Assembly: GCA_016935985.1 (NCBI GenBank) | Contig: JAFGPW010000005.1 | Location: 62,001-126,000, forward strand | DNA: 64,000 nt | Origin: Candidatus Woesearchaeota archaeon | GTDB taxonomy: Archaea; Nanobdellota; Nanobdellia; Woesearchaeales; JAFGPW01 | Direction of reading: 5' to 3' | In this document: one piece after another, positions 1-7,870 of the stretch | Numbering within the stretch: the stretch's first letter is position 1 | Layout of the letters: each line of letters starts with the position of its first letter | Program-made: the position numbers and the translations under genes | The notes under the pieces: model-generated | Told to the model about the DNA's origin: nothing | What the model saw: the letters and a program-made list of their open reading frames with translations, nothing else | Databases searched by the model: none

Positions 1-864
1 GGAAGACATCTCCGCGAGCTTCGCGCCCGCCTCCTTGAGACGGACCTCGGCCGCCGCTGTCGCTGCCTGCTCGTCGCGCAGGAGCTTCTTGCCATCGAGC
101 ATCTCCAGCTCCTTCGCGACGAGCTTCGCCTTGAGCACCTCGAGCATCGCCGCGGCCTTCTCGCCCACCTCGGCGACATTCATCAGCCGGTTCTGCATCG
201 CGAGGCGGTCCGCCCGCCCTTCCTCTACCGCCTTCACGAGCGCCTCCCTCTCGTCGGTCAGCGAACCGGCGCTCTTCTGGAGCGCGGCGATCTCGGCGTC
301 CTTCTCGCGCAGCGCCCTGATAAGCCGTCCGATCTCCGCGTTCCTGAAGGCGAGGTTCTCCTTCAGCCGCCCGATCCCCTCCACGAACTTCGGCAGGAGG
401 TGCGCCTTCGCGATGAGTTTCTCGAACTGCCGCTCCCGTGCCTCAGCCATGCGCTGGTGGCTCTCGAGGTTCTTGGCGAGCTCCTGGATGAGGGCGTTCT
501 TGAGGTTGATGGTGTCATAGAACTTCTGGAGGCGCTTGTCCAGCTTCTCGAGGATGATGGATTTCTTGATGCTCCTCTGCTTCAGGAACGATAGGTCGGC
601 GTCGAGGCGCTGGATAATCGCCTCCTTCTCCATGAGCTGGCCGGTGAGCGCCCGCGCGGTCTCGTCAGGCGCCAGCTCGGCGGTCTTCTCGCGGAGCACC
701 TCGAGCTCGTCGTTGAGCTTGAGGATCGTCCGCTTGTTCTCCTCGAGAGCGGCTGAGAGGGTCTTGTTGAGGCCCATCGCCTTCTTGGAATCCGCCGCGA
801 TCTGAGAAATCAGGTCTGCGGTCGCAGCCTTCGGCTGCGTATGCTGCTGTGTCTTACGCGGCAT
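1..864 (-). CDS. Coiled-coil protein, 3' end outside window
   Basis: This frame stays open from an ATG at 862-864 to the window edge (288 codons), so the C-terminus is missing. After about 15 polar residues the product is almost entirely Glu/Lys/Leu/Ala-rich helix, as in IQRLDADLSFLKQ and REKDAEIAALQKS. No catalytic motif, membrane segment or signal peptide is visible. The ATG lies inside the last codons of rfcS with an 11-nt overlap (854-864), so the two are probably translated from one mRNA. Coupling to a clamp-loader gene hints at a DNA-associated scaffolding role, but that is inference from position only. Long coiled coils give misleading similarity to SMC and Rad50 arms, and no ATPase motif is seen here. 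I do not recognise the family. Confidence 0.8.
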   Translation of the reverse strand, partial: MPRKTQQHTQPKAATADLISQIAADSKKAMGLNKTLSAALEENKRTILKLNDELEVLREKTAELAPDETARALTGQLMEKEAIIQRLDADLSFLKQRSIKKSIILEKLDKRLQKFYDTINLKNALIQELAKNLESHQRMAEARERQFEKLIAKAHLLPKFVEGIGRLKENLAFRNAEIGRLIRALREKDAEIAALQKSAGSLTDEREALVKAVEEGRADRLAMQNRLMNVAEVGEKAAAMLEVLKAKLVAKELEMLDGKKLLRDEQAATAAAEVRLKEAGAKLAEMSS

Positions 865-1819
865 GGTGTCGTATGGCGAACTGGGCGAGGAGCGCCTCGA
901 GCTGGAGGAACTCGTCGCTCCCTTCGACCATCCTGAACTCGATCTCGCCGCACTTGTCGACGAGGGTGATCTTCCGCTCCGAAGGGATGTCGAGGTCCCA
1001 GACGGCCTTCTGTATCTGCTTGATGACATCGGTCCCCGAGAGCCCATGGGCGGTCATGGTGGCGAGCAGGAGATCCCGCGCCTCGACGAACCTGCCGGCG
1101 AGCGCATGCGCGAGAATCTGGGCTATCTCCTTCGGCTGGGCGACGGACGCGACCGCGTAGACGAGCTCCTTGGTGATCCGTTTGGATGAGGCGGCGCAGC
1201 TCTGCAACAGGTTCTCGAGGCGCCTGCAGTCGCCGCCCGATACCTCGCAGAGCGCGCTTCGCGCGTCGGCTGCCACCGTGAGCCCCTCTGCCTTCGCGAT
1301 CGCGTCGACGATCGGGGCGAGGTCTGCGGCATCGAGAGGCCTGAAGCGGAACACCGTGCACCGGCTCTGGATAGGGTCGATGATCTTGCTCGAGTAGTTG
1401 CAGGAGAGGATGAAACGGGTCGTCTGGGTATAGTTCTCCATGGTCCGACGCAACGCCTGTTGGGCCTCCTTGGTGAGCGCGTCGCACTCATCCAGGTAGA
1501 TGATCTTGAACGGGACGTCGCCGATCGCCCGCGTCCGCGCGAAGTCCTTCACTTTGGTCCGGATCACGTCGATGCCGCGCTCATCCGACGCGTTGAGCTC
1601 GAGCAGGTTCTGCCGCCAACCCTCGCCGAAGAGCGTGCGCGCGACGACGAGGGCGAGCGTGGTCTTCCCGACGCCTGCGGGCCCTGAGAAGAGCAGGTGC
1701 GGCATGTTCTTGCCCTCGACGAACCCCGACACACGGCGTACGACCTCGGCCTGGCCCGTGACCTCGCCGAACGTCTTCGGCCGGTACTTCTCAGTCCAGA
1801 TGGCGTGCTGCTGATCCAT
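854..1819 (-). CDS. rfcS: Replication factor C small subunit (clamp loader)
   Basis: This 321-residue AAA+ protein should form the clamp loader that opens PCNA and loads it on primer-template DNA. Visible motifs are the RFC box near residues 8-20 (TEKYRPKTFGEV), Walker A GPAGVGKT at 46-53, Walker B LDECDAL at about 109 (DECD in place of DEAD) and the SRC arginine-finger motif at 152-154. Length is typical for archaeal RfcS. A TATA-like box (1842-1849) is centred 27 nt before the ATG, so the transcript is probably leaderless. Its end overlaps the coiled-coil gene. No large subunit or PCNA gene lies in the window. Confidence 0.95.
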   Translation of the reverse strand: MDQQHAIWTEKYRPKTFGEVTGQAEVVRRVSGFVEGKNMPHLLFSGPAGVGKTTLALVVARTLFGEGWRQNLLELNASDERGIDVIRTKVKDFARTRAIGDVPFKIIYLDECDALTKEAQQALRRTMENYTQTTRFILSCNYSSKIIDPIQSRCTVFRFRPLDAADLAPIVDAIAKAEGLTVAADARSALCEVSGGDCRRLENLLQSCAASSKRITKELVYAVASVAQPKEIAQILAHALAGRFVEARDLLLATMTAHGLSGTDVIKQIQKAVWDLDIPSERKITLVDKCGEIEFRMVEGSDEFLQLEALLAQFAIRHHAA

Positions 1820-1911
1820 GGTGCGGGTAAGGGAAGGGTCCTATAAAAACATTGCGCGCTTGCCGTGGAGCGGCCGGACAGGCAGTGAGAAAGAGGGGAA
1901 AAAGGAAAAGA

Positions 1912-2175
1912 TCAGATGATATCCTCTTCGGCGATGACCATGAAGTCGCCGATGGCGATCACCGCTGAGAACGGGATGAGGATGTTGCCCTCCTTGTCCT
2001 TCTCGAGCTCGAGCTTCTCGGTGTAGGAGGTCGGGTTCGTGAGCATCATGTGGATGAGCTCGCCGCTCCTCGTCTCGAAGATTATGTCGCCCACCTCGCC
2101 GAAGCGCTTGCCGGTCTTTGAGACGACGGTCTTCCCGATCAGCTGCCTCGAGAACTTCTTGTCTTCTTCAGCCAT
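1912..2175 (-). CDS. PRC-barrel domain protein
   Basis: This 87-residue protein has a single PRC-barrel: the strand pattern SRQLIGKTVVSKTGKRFGEV followed by an I(L)-IPFSAV strand and a C-terminal VIAEEDII. Stand-alone PRC-barrels are common in archaea. Some haloarchaeal members work with the cell-division protein FtsZ, while others bind RNA-processing factors, so no role can be assigned here. GGTGG lies just before the ATG (about 2183-2189). The strongest upstream TATA-like box is at 2274-2281, which would give a leader of about 75 nt containing an inverted repeat. The gene is monocistronic and divergent from tyrS. Confidence 0.85.
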   Translation of the reverse strand: MAEEDKKFSRQLIGKTVVSKTGKRFGEVGDIIFETRSGELIHMMLTNPTSYTEKLELEKDKEGNILIPFSAVIAIGDFMVIAEEDII

Positions 2176-2201
2176 AGCATACCACCCTTACCGTGTGAAA
2201 T

Positions 2202-2227
2202 CGTGATGTGTTGTGACACGCATCACG
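2202..2227. repeat. Inverted repeat in PRC-barrel leader
   Basis: CGTGATG (2202-2208) and CATCACG (2221-2227) form a 7-bp inverted repeat with a 12-nt spacer, 27 nt before the PRC-barrel ATG. If transcription starts 25-27 nt after the TTTAAATA box at 2274-2281, the repeat is inside the RNA leader and could be a hairpin. As DNA it could be an operator. Confidence 0.4.
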
Positions 2228-2273
2228 GCCGTCAGGAGCCTGATGTGTATCAAATAGTGAATACACGCCCTCC

Positions 2274-2281
2274 TATTTAAA
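2274..2281 (-). promoter_or_regulatory. TATA-like box, PRC-barrel gene
   Basis: TTTAAATA on the minus strand, in an AT-rich patch of an otherwise GC-rich 236-bp divergent intergenic region. It predicts a start site near 2250. The opposite promoter, for tyrS, has its own box at 2360-2367. Confidence 0.5.
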
Positions 2282-2411
2282 GGTTTCGAACCCCCAGGAG
2301 CGCCCTGGCAAGCGTTTCCCGACGGGAGCGGGCGGCGGCGGCGGCCGTATCCGCAAAGGATATAAAGAGCCGCCGGCTCTGTATGGCGCACGGCATCTAA
2401 GGTGACGCCCT

Positions 2412-3488
2412 ATGGACATCGACGGACGGCTCGGACTGGTTCGGCAGGTCGGGGAGGAGATCGTGACAGAGGAGGATCTCAAGGCGCTCCTCGCAGAAAA
2501 GCGGCGGCCCATCGCCTACGACGGCTTTGAGCCCTCAGGCAGGATCCATATCGCCCAGGCGGTGCTCCGGGCGACGAACATCAACAAGATGACCCGGGCA
2601 GGATGCCGCTTCACGATGCTCCTCGCCGACTGGCACGGCTGGGCGAACAACAAGATGGGCGGCGACCTGGAGCGCATCAGGACCGTCGGCAGGTACTTCA
2701 TCGAGGTCTGGAAAGCCTCGGGGATGGATCTCGACAACGTCAGGTTCGTCTGGGCGAGCGACCTCGTGAAGGAGGAGGCCTACTGGCGCCTGGTCATGCG
2801 GATCGCGATCCAGTCGACCCTCAAGCGAATCCTGCGATGCGGCCAGATCATGGGGCGGAAGGAGTCTGAGGTGCTGCAGGCCTCCCAGATCCTCTACCCG
2901 TGCATGCAGGCGGCGGACATCTTCCATCTCAAGGCAGACATCTGCCAGCTGGGCATGGACCAGCGCAAGGTGAACGTGCTCGCCCGCGAGCTCGCCCCGC
3001 GGCTCGGCGAGAGAAAGCCGGTGATAGTCTCCCACCACATGCTCATGGGCCTTCAGCGGGTCGAGACCGCGGCGAACGACGCCGCTGAGCGCGCGATCGA
3101 GATGAAGATGTCGAAGTCGAATCCCGACTCGGCCATCTTCATGACCGATTCCGCCGACGAGATCAGGAAGAAGCTGCAGAAGGCCTACTGCCCGGAGAAG
3201 CAGGTGCGCGACAACCCCCTGCTCGAATATGCCAAGTACATCGTCTTCGAGCGCTTCCCTGATCTCACGGTCGAGCGGCCGAAGAAGTTCGGCGGCGACA
3301 TCACGTTCTCCGGCTATGCGGCGCTCGAGAAGGCGTATGCGGAGGGCAGCCTCCACCCGATGGACCTGAAGGGAGCTGTCGCGGTCGCGATCGACGAGGT
3401 CATCGCGCCGGTGCGCAGGCACTTCGAGCGCAGCAGCAAGGCGCGGGAGCTCCTCGAGCAGGTGGACGGGTTCCAGGTCACCCGTTAG
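2412..3488 (+). CDS. tyrS: Tyrosyl-tRNA synthetase
   Basis: This 358-residue class I aminoacyl-tRNA synthetase should charge tRNA-Tyr. The N-terminal active site reads YDGFEPSGRIHIAQ (residues 36-49), where HIAQ replaces HIGH and the Tyr and Glu fit a tyrosine pocket. The segment YPCMQAADIFHLKADICQLG (162-181) matches the tyrosine-binding helix of archaeal TyrRS. KMSKS is exact at 232-236. TrpRS is the main alternative, but these motifs favour Tyr. A TATAAAG box at 2361-2367 predicts a leader of about 22 nt with AAGGTGA before the ATG. It is not clearly co-transcribed with tldD. Confidence 0.93.
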   Translation: MDIDGRLGLVRQVGEEIVTEEDLKALLAEKRRPIAYDGFEPSGRIHIAQAVLRATNINKMTRAGCRFTMLLADWHGWANNKMGGDLERIRTVGRYFIEVWKASGMDLDNVRFVWASDLVKEEAYWRLVMRIAIQSTLKRILRCGQIMGRKESEVLQASQILYPCMQAADIFHLKADICQLGMDQRKVNVLARELAPRLGERKPVIVSHHMLMGLQRVETAANDAAERAIEMKMSKSNPDSAIFMTDSADEIRKKLQKAYCPEKQVRDNPLLEYAKYIVFERFPDLTVERPKKFGGDITFSGYAALEKAYAEGSLHPMDLKGAVAVAIDEVIAPVRRHFERSSKARELLEQVDGFQVTR

Positions 3489-3532
3489 GGCCAGCGTCAC
3501 AACCACCGTCGGTTTAACAAAGTTTAAATACG

Positions 3533-3540
3533 GTCGACTG
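3533..3540 (+). promoter_or_regulatory. TATA-like box close to tldD start
   Basis: TTTAAATA is centred only 17 nt before the tldD ATG, whereas leaderless neighbours show about 27 nt. Either the weaker TTTAACAAAG at 3522-3531 is used, or transcription starts inside the annotated frame near the TTG at 3566. Confidence 0.5.
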
Positions 3541-3553
3541 TTTTCTAACCCCT

Positions 3554-4990
3554 ATGAAAGACGACTTGGACGCGGATATCGCAGAATTCGCGGTCGAAAA
3601 GGCGCGGGAGGCAGGCGCCTCCTTCGCTGAGGCGCGCATGGTCTCGACCGAGGGCTCGAACTTCCTCCTCAAGAACGGCAACCTTGAGATCTCTGAATTC
3701 AACAAGGTGAGCGGGCTCGGCCTCAGGTTCATCAAGGACGGCGCCATGGGATTCCTCTCCTCGAACGTCCTCTCACGCGACAACCTCAGCAGGATGATCA
3801 GGCGGACGCTCGCCACCATCTCTAAGTCACGCATCAACGAGCGGGTGCCCTTCGCCGAAGGGAAGGCTGTGGTCGACCGTTATACGGTCCCGCAGAAGCG
3901 GAACCTGCTCGATGTCGACCCGGCGGAGAAGACCGGCCTCCTGTTCGAGATCGAGAAGTTTCTCGCCAGCGGAACGGCGAAAGTCCCGGGGAGGTACCTC
4001 TCGCTCGGCGACTCGGTCCAGGAGAAGCTACTCCTGAATTCCGAGGGGACGAGGATCGAGAGCGTGACGCCACGGGCCTCTTTCTTCTACTTCCTGACCA
4101 TCGCCCACGGCGACACGAGCGTGCAGCGCTACTGGCAGCACGGCAATGCGGGCGGCTGGGAGTTCGTGGAGGGGTGGGGCCTCCCCCAGAAGATGGCGGA
4201 GGAGGCAAGCGCGCTCGACCGGAACGCGCGTGAGGGGGCTGCAGCCCCCACCGGCAAGCTCGATGTCGTATGCGGCCCAGAGGTCGTCGGCATCATGGTG
4301 CACGAGAGCGTCGGCCATCCCTATGAGGGCGACCGCATCCTCGGCCGCGAGGCGGCGCAGGCGGGCGAGTCGTTCGTGAAGAGGGGCATGCTCAACACGC
4401 GCATCGGCTCCGACGTCGTGGACGTCTCCGACGACCCGCGTATCGAGCACAGCTTCGCGTACTACAAGTACGACGACGAGGGCGTTCCTGCAGTCGAGAA
4501 GCGGCTGATCACGAAGGGCATGATACGCGAGTTCCTCCACAACAGGAGCACCGCCGCCGCCCTCGGGACGGTGAGCAACGCCGCGAGCAGGGCGACCGAC
4601 TATGACCGCGAGGCGATCGTCCGGATGTCGAACACCTTCCTCAAGCCCGGCGACCATTCCGAGCAGGAGCTCATCGAGGGTATCACGCGCGGCGTGTACA
4701 TCAAGAACTTCACCGAGTGGAACATCGATGACCGCAGGCTCAACCAGAAGTACGTCGGCGCCGAATGCTTCCTCATCGAGAACGGCAGGCTCACGAGGCC
4801 GGTCATCGCGCCGGTGATCGAGATCGACACGCCGACGCTGTGGGGAAGCGTGGATGCGGTCGCCGACAACATAGAATACCATGCCGGCACCTGCGGCAAG
4901 GGCGAGCCGATGCAGGGAATCCCTGTCTGGTTCGGCGGGCCCTCGATGCGCCTGAGGAACATCACCTTCGGAGGCGGGACCGGTGGATGA
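3554..4990 (+). CDS. tldD: TldD family metalloprotease
   Basis: This 478-residue protein is the catalytic half of the TldD/TldE (PmbA) heterodimer, a zinc metallopeptidase that degrades unfolded peptides and matures some modified peptides in bacteria. The TldD signature is present: HESVGHPYEGD starts at H250 and supplies the HExxxH zinc ligands and the following acidic residue. The C-terminal beta-rich domain is complete. Its stop overlaps the start of tldE, so the two are co-translated. The archaeal substrate is unknown. Start choice: ATG 3554 is used here, but the TATA spacing leaves TTG 3566 as an alternative. Confidence 0.93.
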   Translation: MKDDLDADIAEFAVEKAREAGASFAEARMVSTEGSNFLLKNGNLEISEFNKVSGLGLRFIKDGAMGFLSSNVLSRDNLSRMIRRTLATISKSRINERVPFAEGKAVVDRYTVPQKRNLLDVDPAEKTGLLFEIEKFLASGTAKVPGRYLSLGDSVQEKLLLNSEGTRIESVTPRASFFYFLTIAHGDTSVQRYWQHGNAGGWEFVEGWGLPQKMAEEASALDRNAREGAAAPTGKLDVVCGPEVVGIMVHESVGHPYEGDRILGREAAQAGESFVKRGMLNTRIGSDVVDVSDDPRIEHSFAYYKYDDEGVPAVEKRLITKGMIREFLHNRSTAAALGTVSNAASRATDYDREAIVRMSNTFLKPGDHSEQELIEGITRGVYIKNFTEWNIDDRRLNQKYVGAECFLIENGRLTRPVIAPVIEIDTPTLWGSVDAVADNIEYHAGTCGKGEPMQGIPVWFGGPSMRLRNITFGGGTGG

Positions 4991-6317
4991 CGGAAGGTTC
5001 ATGGAGCGGCTGATGCGCTCGCTCCAGGGGGCGGGCGCCGACGACGTTGTCATATCCTCCATCAACGATGACTCCATCCAGCTCAAGTTCGCGAACAGCA
5101 CAATCTCCACCACCAAATCCTGGAACACCCAGGATATCGTCGTCTTCGCGGCGGTCAGGGGGCGCACGGTCTCCACGTCCATCAAGGATCTCTCGGAGGC
5201 GAGCCTGCGCACGGCGACGAAGCGCATCATCGCGTTCGCGGACTCACTCGCGCCGAACAGGGAATATGAAGGCATCGCGAAAGGGCCCTTCTCCTACGCA
5301 GAGGTCGAGGGATGCTACGACCCGAAGGTCAGGTCCTTCGGCGAGGAGGCGCCGCTCCTCGTCGAGCGTGCGATCCGCGCGGCCGCCGAGGAGGGCGTCG
5401 CGCGGTCCGCCGGGACGCTCCGGGCGAGCGCGGTCACCGCCCGTCTCATCTCGTCCGGCGATGTCGACGTCACCGAGGATCAGAGCGGCCTGTACTTCTC
5501 GTTCAGGGCGATGAAGGACGACGAGGCCTCAGGCCATGCGATCAGCGTCGGGCGCTCGCTCGGCGGCTTCGATACCGAGGCTGCCGCCACCCGGGCCGCG
5601 CGGATCGCCATGATGGCGCAGAGCCCCAAGACCATCGTGCCGGGAAAGTATGAGGTGCTCTTCGACCACCTCGCGATCGCAAACCTCCTCTCGGTCGCCG
5701 GATCGGCGGCGAGCATCTTCTCTGTCGAGAGCGGGCTCTCGTTCTTCAAGGGCAAGCTCGGGAAGAGGGTCGCGTCGCCCATCGTGTCACTCTATGACGA
5801 CCCCCGGCTCCCCGGCGGGTTCGGATCGTCGAAGTTCGACGCGGAGGGCGTGCCGACGCGCACGACCCCGATCATCGAGGACGGCGCCTACAGGAACTAT
5901 CTCCACAACACGTCGACGGCGAAGCGGTACAAGACCGAGACCACCGCGAACGCGGGGATCATCTCGCCGTCGCCCCATCAGGTCGTGATGTCCGCCGGCG
6001 ACGCCTCGCGCGAGGAGCTCATCGGCAGGATGAGGAAAGGAATCTACATCACGAACGTCTGGTACACACGGTTCCAGAACTACGAGACCGGTGCGTTCTC
6101 GACGATCCCCCGCGACGGCGCGTTCTACGTCGAGGACGGTGAGATCAAGCATCCGGTGAAGGGCATCAGGCTCTCAGAGAACATCCTCAACATCCTCGCG
6201 CAGGTGCAGGGGATATCGAAGGAGCGCAGGCAGGTGCAGGGGTGGGAGGTCGACGTGCCGGTTCTCGCTCCGCTCGTCCTGACGCAACCTTTAAATATCA
6301 CGAGGCCCGGCTCGTAG
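4983..6317 (+). CDS. tldE: TldE/PmbA family protease subunit
   Basis: This 444-residue protein is the partner of TldD. It has the same fold, visible in YLHNTSTAKRYKTETTANAG and the NVWYTRFQNYETG strand, but lacks the HExxxH zinc motif, as expected for the non-catalytic subunit. The start is a GTG at 4983 with GGAGG 8 nt upstream, overlapping the tldD stop by 8 nt. The next in-frame ATG (5001) would lose six residues and the good spacing. The last codons contain the TTTAAATA box of the following ATPase gene. Confidence 0.92.
   Translation: MDDGRFMERLMRSLQGAGADDVVISSINDDSIQLKFANSTISTTKSWNTQDIVVFAAVRGRTVSTSIKDLSEASLRTATKRIIAFADSLAPNREYEGIAKGPFSYAEVEGCYDPKVRSFGEEAPLLVERAIRAAAEEGVARSAGTLRASAVTARLISSGDVDVTEDQSGLYFSFRAMKDDEASGHAISVGRSLGGFDTEAAATRAARIAMMAQSPKTIVPGKYEVLFDHLAIANLLSVAGSAASIFSVESGLSFFKGKLGKRVASPIVSLYDDPRLPGGFGSSKFDAEGVPTRTTPIIEDGAYRNYLHNTSTAKRYKTETTANAGIISPSPHQVVMSAGDASREELIGRMRKGIYITNVWYTRFQNYETGAFSTIPRDGAFYVEDGEIKHPVKGIRLSENILNILAQVQGISKERRQVQGWEVDVPVLAPLVLTQPLNITRPGS
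6290..6297 (+). promoter_or_regulatory. TATA-like box of PAN-like gene
   Basis: TTTAAATA lies inside the 3' end of tldE. It predicts a start near 6320 and a leader of about 32 nt with a purine-rich GGAAGGA before the ATG at 6354. Confidence 0.55.
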
Positions 6318-6353
6318 GCACCGACGGCAGGGTCGCGCAGGAAGGACACCATC

Positions 6354-7694
6354 ATGACATCCAAGGAGAAGCTCGAGAAGGTCATGTACAGCTACACGGC
6401 CGAGACGAACCCGCTCGAGGACGAGAACAAGCTCCTGCGGGAGACGATCAACGGCCTGAAGAACGAGCTCGACCGCTACCGCCAGCCGCCGCTCATGGTC
6501 TGCGAGGTGAAGGAGGCGTACCACGACAAGACCGCGCTCGTCAAGGTGCCGAACGGGAACGAGTTCTTCGTCACCGTCTCGCGCGAGTGCGGGCCCATCA
6601 AGGCCGGCGACTCGGTACTCGCCGAGCAGAAGAACCTCACCGTCGTCAAGAGGATCGACACGACGAAGAACTTCTCTGTCGAGCAGTTCGTGATCGTCGA
6701 GAAGCCGGATGTGTCCTGGGGCGATATCGGCGGCCTCGATGGGCAGGCTCGGGAGATCCAGGAGGTGATCGAGCTCCCGCTGAAGAACCCCGACCTCTTC
6801 AAGCGGGTCGGCATCCAGCCGCCGAAGGGAATCCTCCTGTACGGGCCGCCGGGGACCGGCAAGACCCTGCTCGCGAAGGCGGTCGCCGCGTCGACGAACA
6901 GCACATTCATCGAGATCGTCGGGTCTGAGCTCATCCAGAAGTTCATCGGCGAGGGAGCGAAGCTCGTGAAGGAGATCTTCCAGCTGGCTCGCGAGAAGGC
7001 GCCGTCCATCATCTTCATCGACGAGCTCGACGCGCTGGCGGCGCGGCGGATTGAGGTGGGGACCTCCGGCGAGCGCGAGGTGCAGCGGACGTTCATGCAG
7101 TTCCTCGCCGAGATCGACGGGTTTAAGCACCTGGGCAACGTCAAGGTCATCGGCTGCACCAACAGGAAGGACATCCTCGACCCCGCTGTGCTGCGGCCGG
7201 GCAGGCTCGACCGGCTCATCCACGTCGACAACCCGAACAAGGAGGCACGCGAGCAGATCTTCATGATCCATACGAGGACCATGAACCTCGACAGGGACAT
7301 CAGCCTGCCGAAGGTCCTCGCACGCATGGATGGGTTCTCAGGAGCTGAGGTGAAGGCGGCGTGCACCGAGGCAGGATACTTCGCGATCCGGCGCTACCAG
7401 GAGAGCGACTTTGAGGAGAGGCTCGTCGGCCTGAACAAGAAGATCAGGGAGTGCCAGGCCCAGCTGCGGGTCAGGATCGTCGAGAACCTGAAGGGTGTGA
7501 CGAGGAGGCGGATGGAGGCGCAGCGCAGGGAGGTCGAGCGCAATCTCGAGCTGACCAAGAACCGCAAGTACCGCCTCCTCGCCCAGATGAAGAGGGGCAT
7601 GGTCATCTCCGAGAAGGATATCCTCGACGGCATCGAGAAGGTCAAGCAGGAAGAGGAGCGTGAGGGGAAGGATTACCTGCGCATGTTCGGCTGA
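6354..7694 (+). CDS. Proteasome-activating nucleotidase-like AAA ATPase with insertion
   Basis: This 446-residue hexameric AAA ATPase of the PAN/Rpt type should unfold substrates for the 20S proteasome. In order: an N-terminal coiled coil (residues 1-45), an OB domain (46-110), Walker A GPPGTGKT (164-171), Walker B IIFIDELD (219-226) and the second region of homology with LRPGRLDR (280-287). Two features are odd. About 65 extra residues (roughly 348-415), rich in Arg, Glu and Leu, sit between the first helices of the small AAA domain and its last segment (VISEKDILDGIEKV). The C-terminus is MFG instead of the usual hydrophobic-Tyr-X gate-opening tail. No proteasome subunit gene is in the window. 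It could be a PAN variant or a related ATPase with its own partner. Confidence 0.85.
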   Translation: MTSKEKLEKVMYSYTAETNPLEDENKLLRETINGLKNELDRYRQPPLMVCEVKEAYHDKTALVKVPNGNEFFVTVSRECGPIKAGDSVLAEQKNLTVVKRIDTTKNFSVEQFVIVEKPDVSWGDIGGLDGQAREIQEVIELPLKNPDLFKRVGIQPPKGILLYGPPGTGKTLLAKAVAASTNSTFIEIVGSELIQKFIGEGAKLVKEIFQLAREKAPSIIFIDELDALAARRIEVGTSGEREVQRTFMQFLAEIDGFKHLGNVKVIGCTNRKDILDPAVLRPGRLDRLIHVDNPNKEAREQIFMIHTRTMNLDRDISLPKVLARMDGFSGAEVKAACTEAGYFAIRRYQESDFEERLVGLNKKIRECQAQLRVRIVENLKGVTRRRMEAQRREVERNLELTKNRKYRLLAQMKRGMVISEKDILDGIEKVKQEEEREGKDYLRMFG

Positions 7695-7870
7695 CCGCCC
7701 GGCCGCAGCTATTGCTTTGGGAACCCGATCCGCAATGAGAAGAGGGTGTGTGCTCATAAGTTACTTCCGTTCGTCATCTCCCGAGGGATCCGTGGGTGTT
7801 CACTCAATCACCGCACACACCGCAGGGAAGAATCGGGCGGCGTATATAAACCTTATCCCTGACCCGCACA
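7695..7870. other. Convergent intergenic region with unassigned TATA-like sequence
   Basis: This 176-bp gap separates the ends of the PAN-like gene and trm5. It contains TATATAAA at 7843-7850, readable as a TATA box on either strand, with no gene start at the right distance. I found no tRNA-like folding and no clear C/D-box motif pair. Either the box drives a small or antisense RNA, or it is chance. Confidence 0.3.

Noticed and set aside
2535..3506. 323-codon minus-strand frame opposite tyrS
   Set aside because: tyrS has exact synthetase motifs. The antisense product is Leu/Asp/Arg-rich without motifs.
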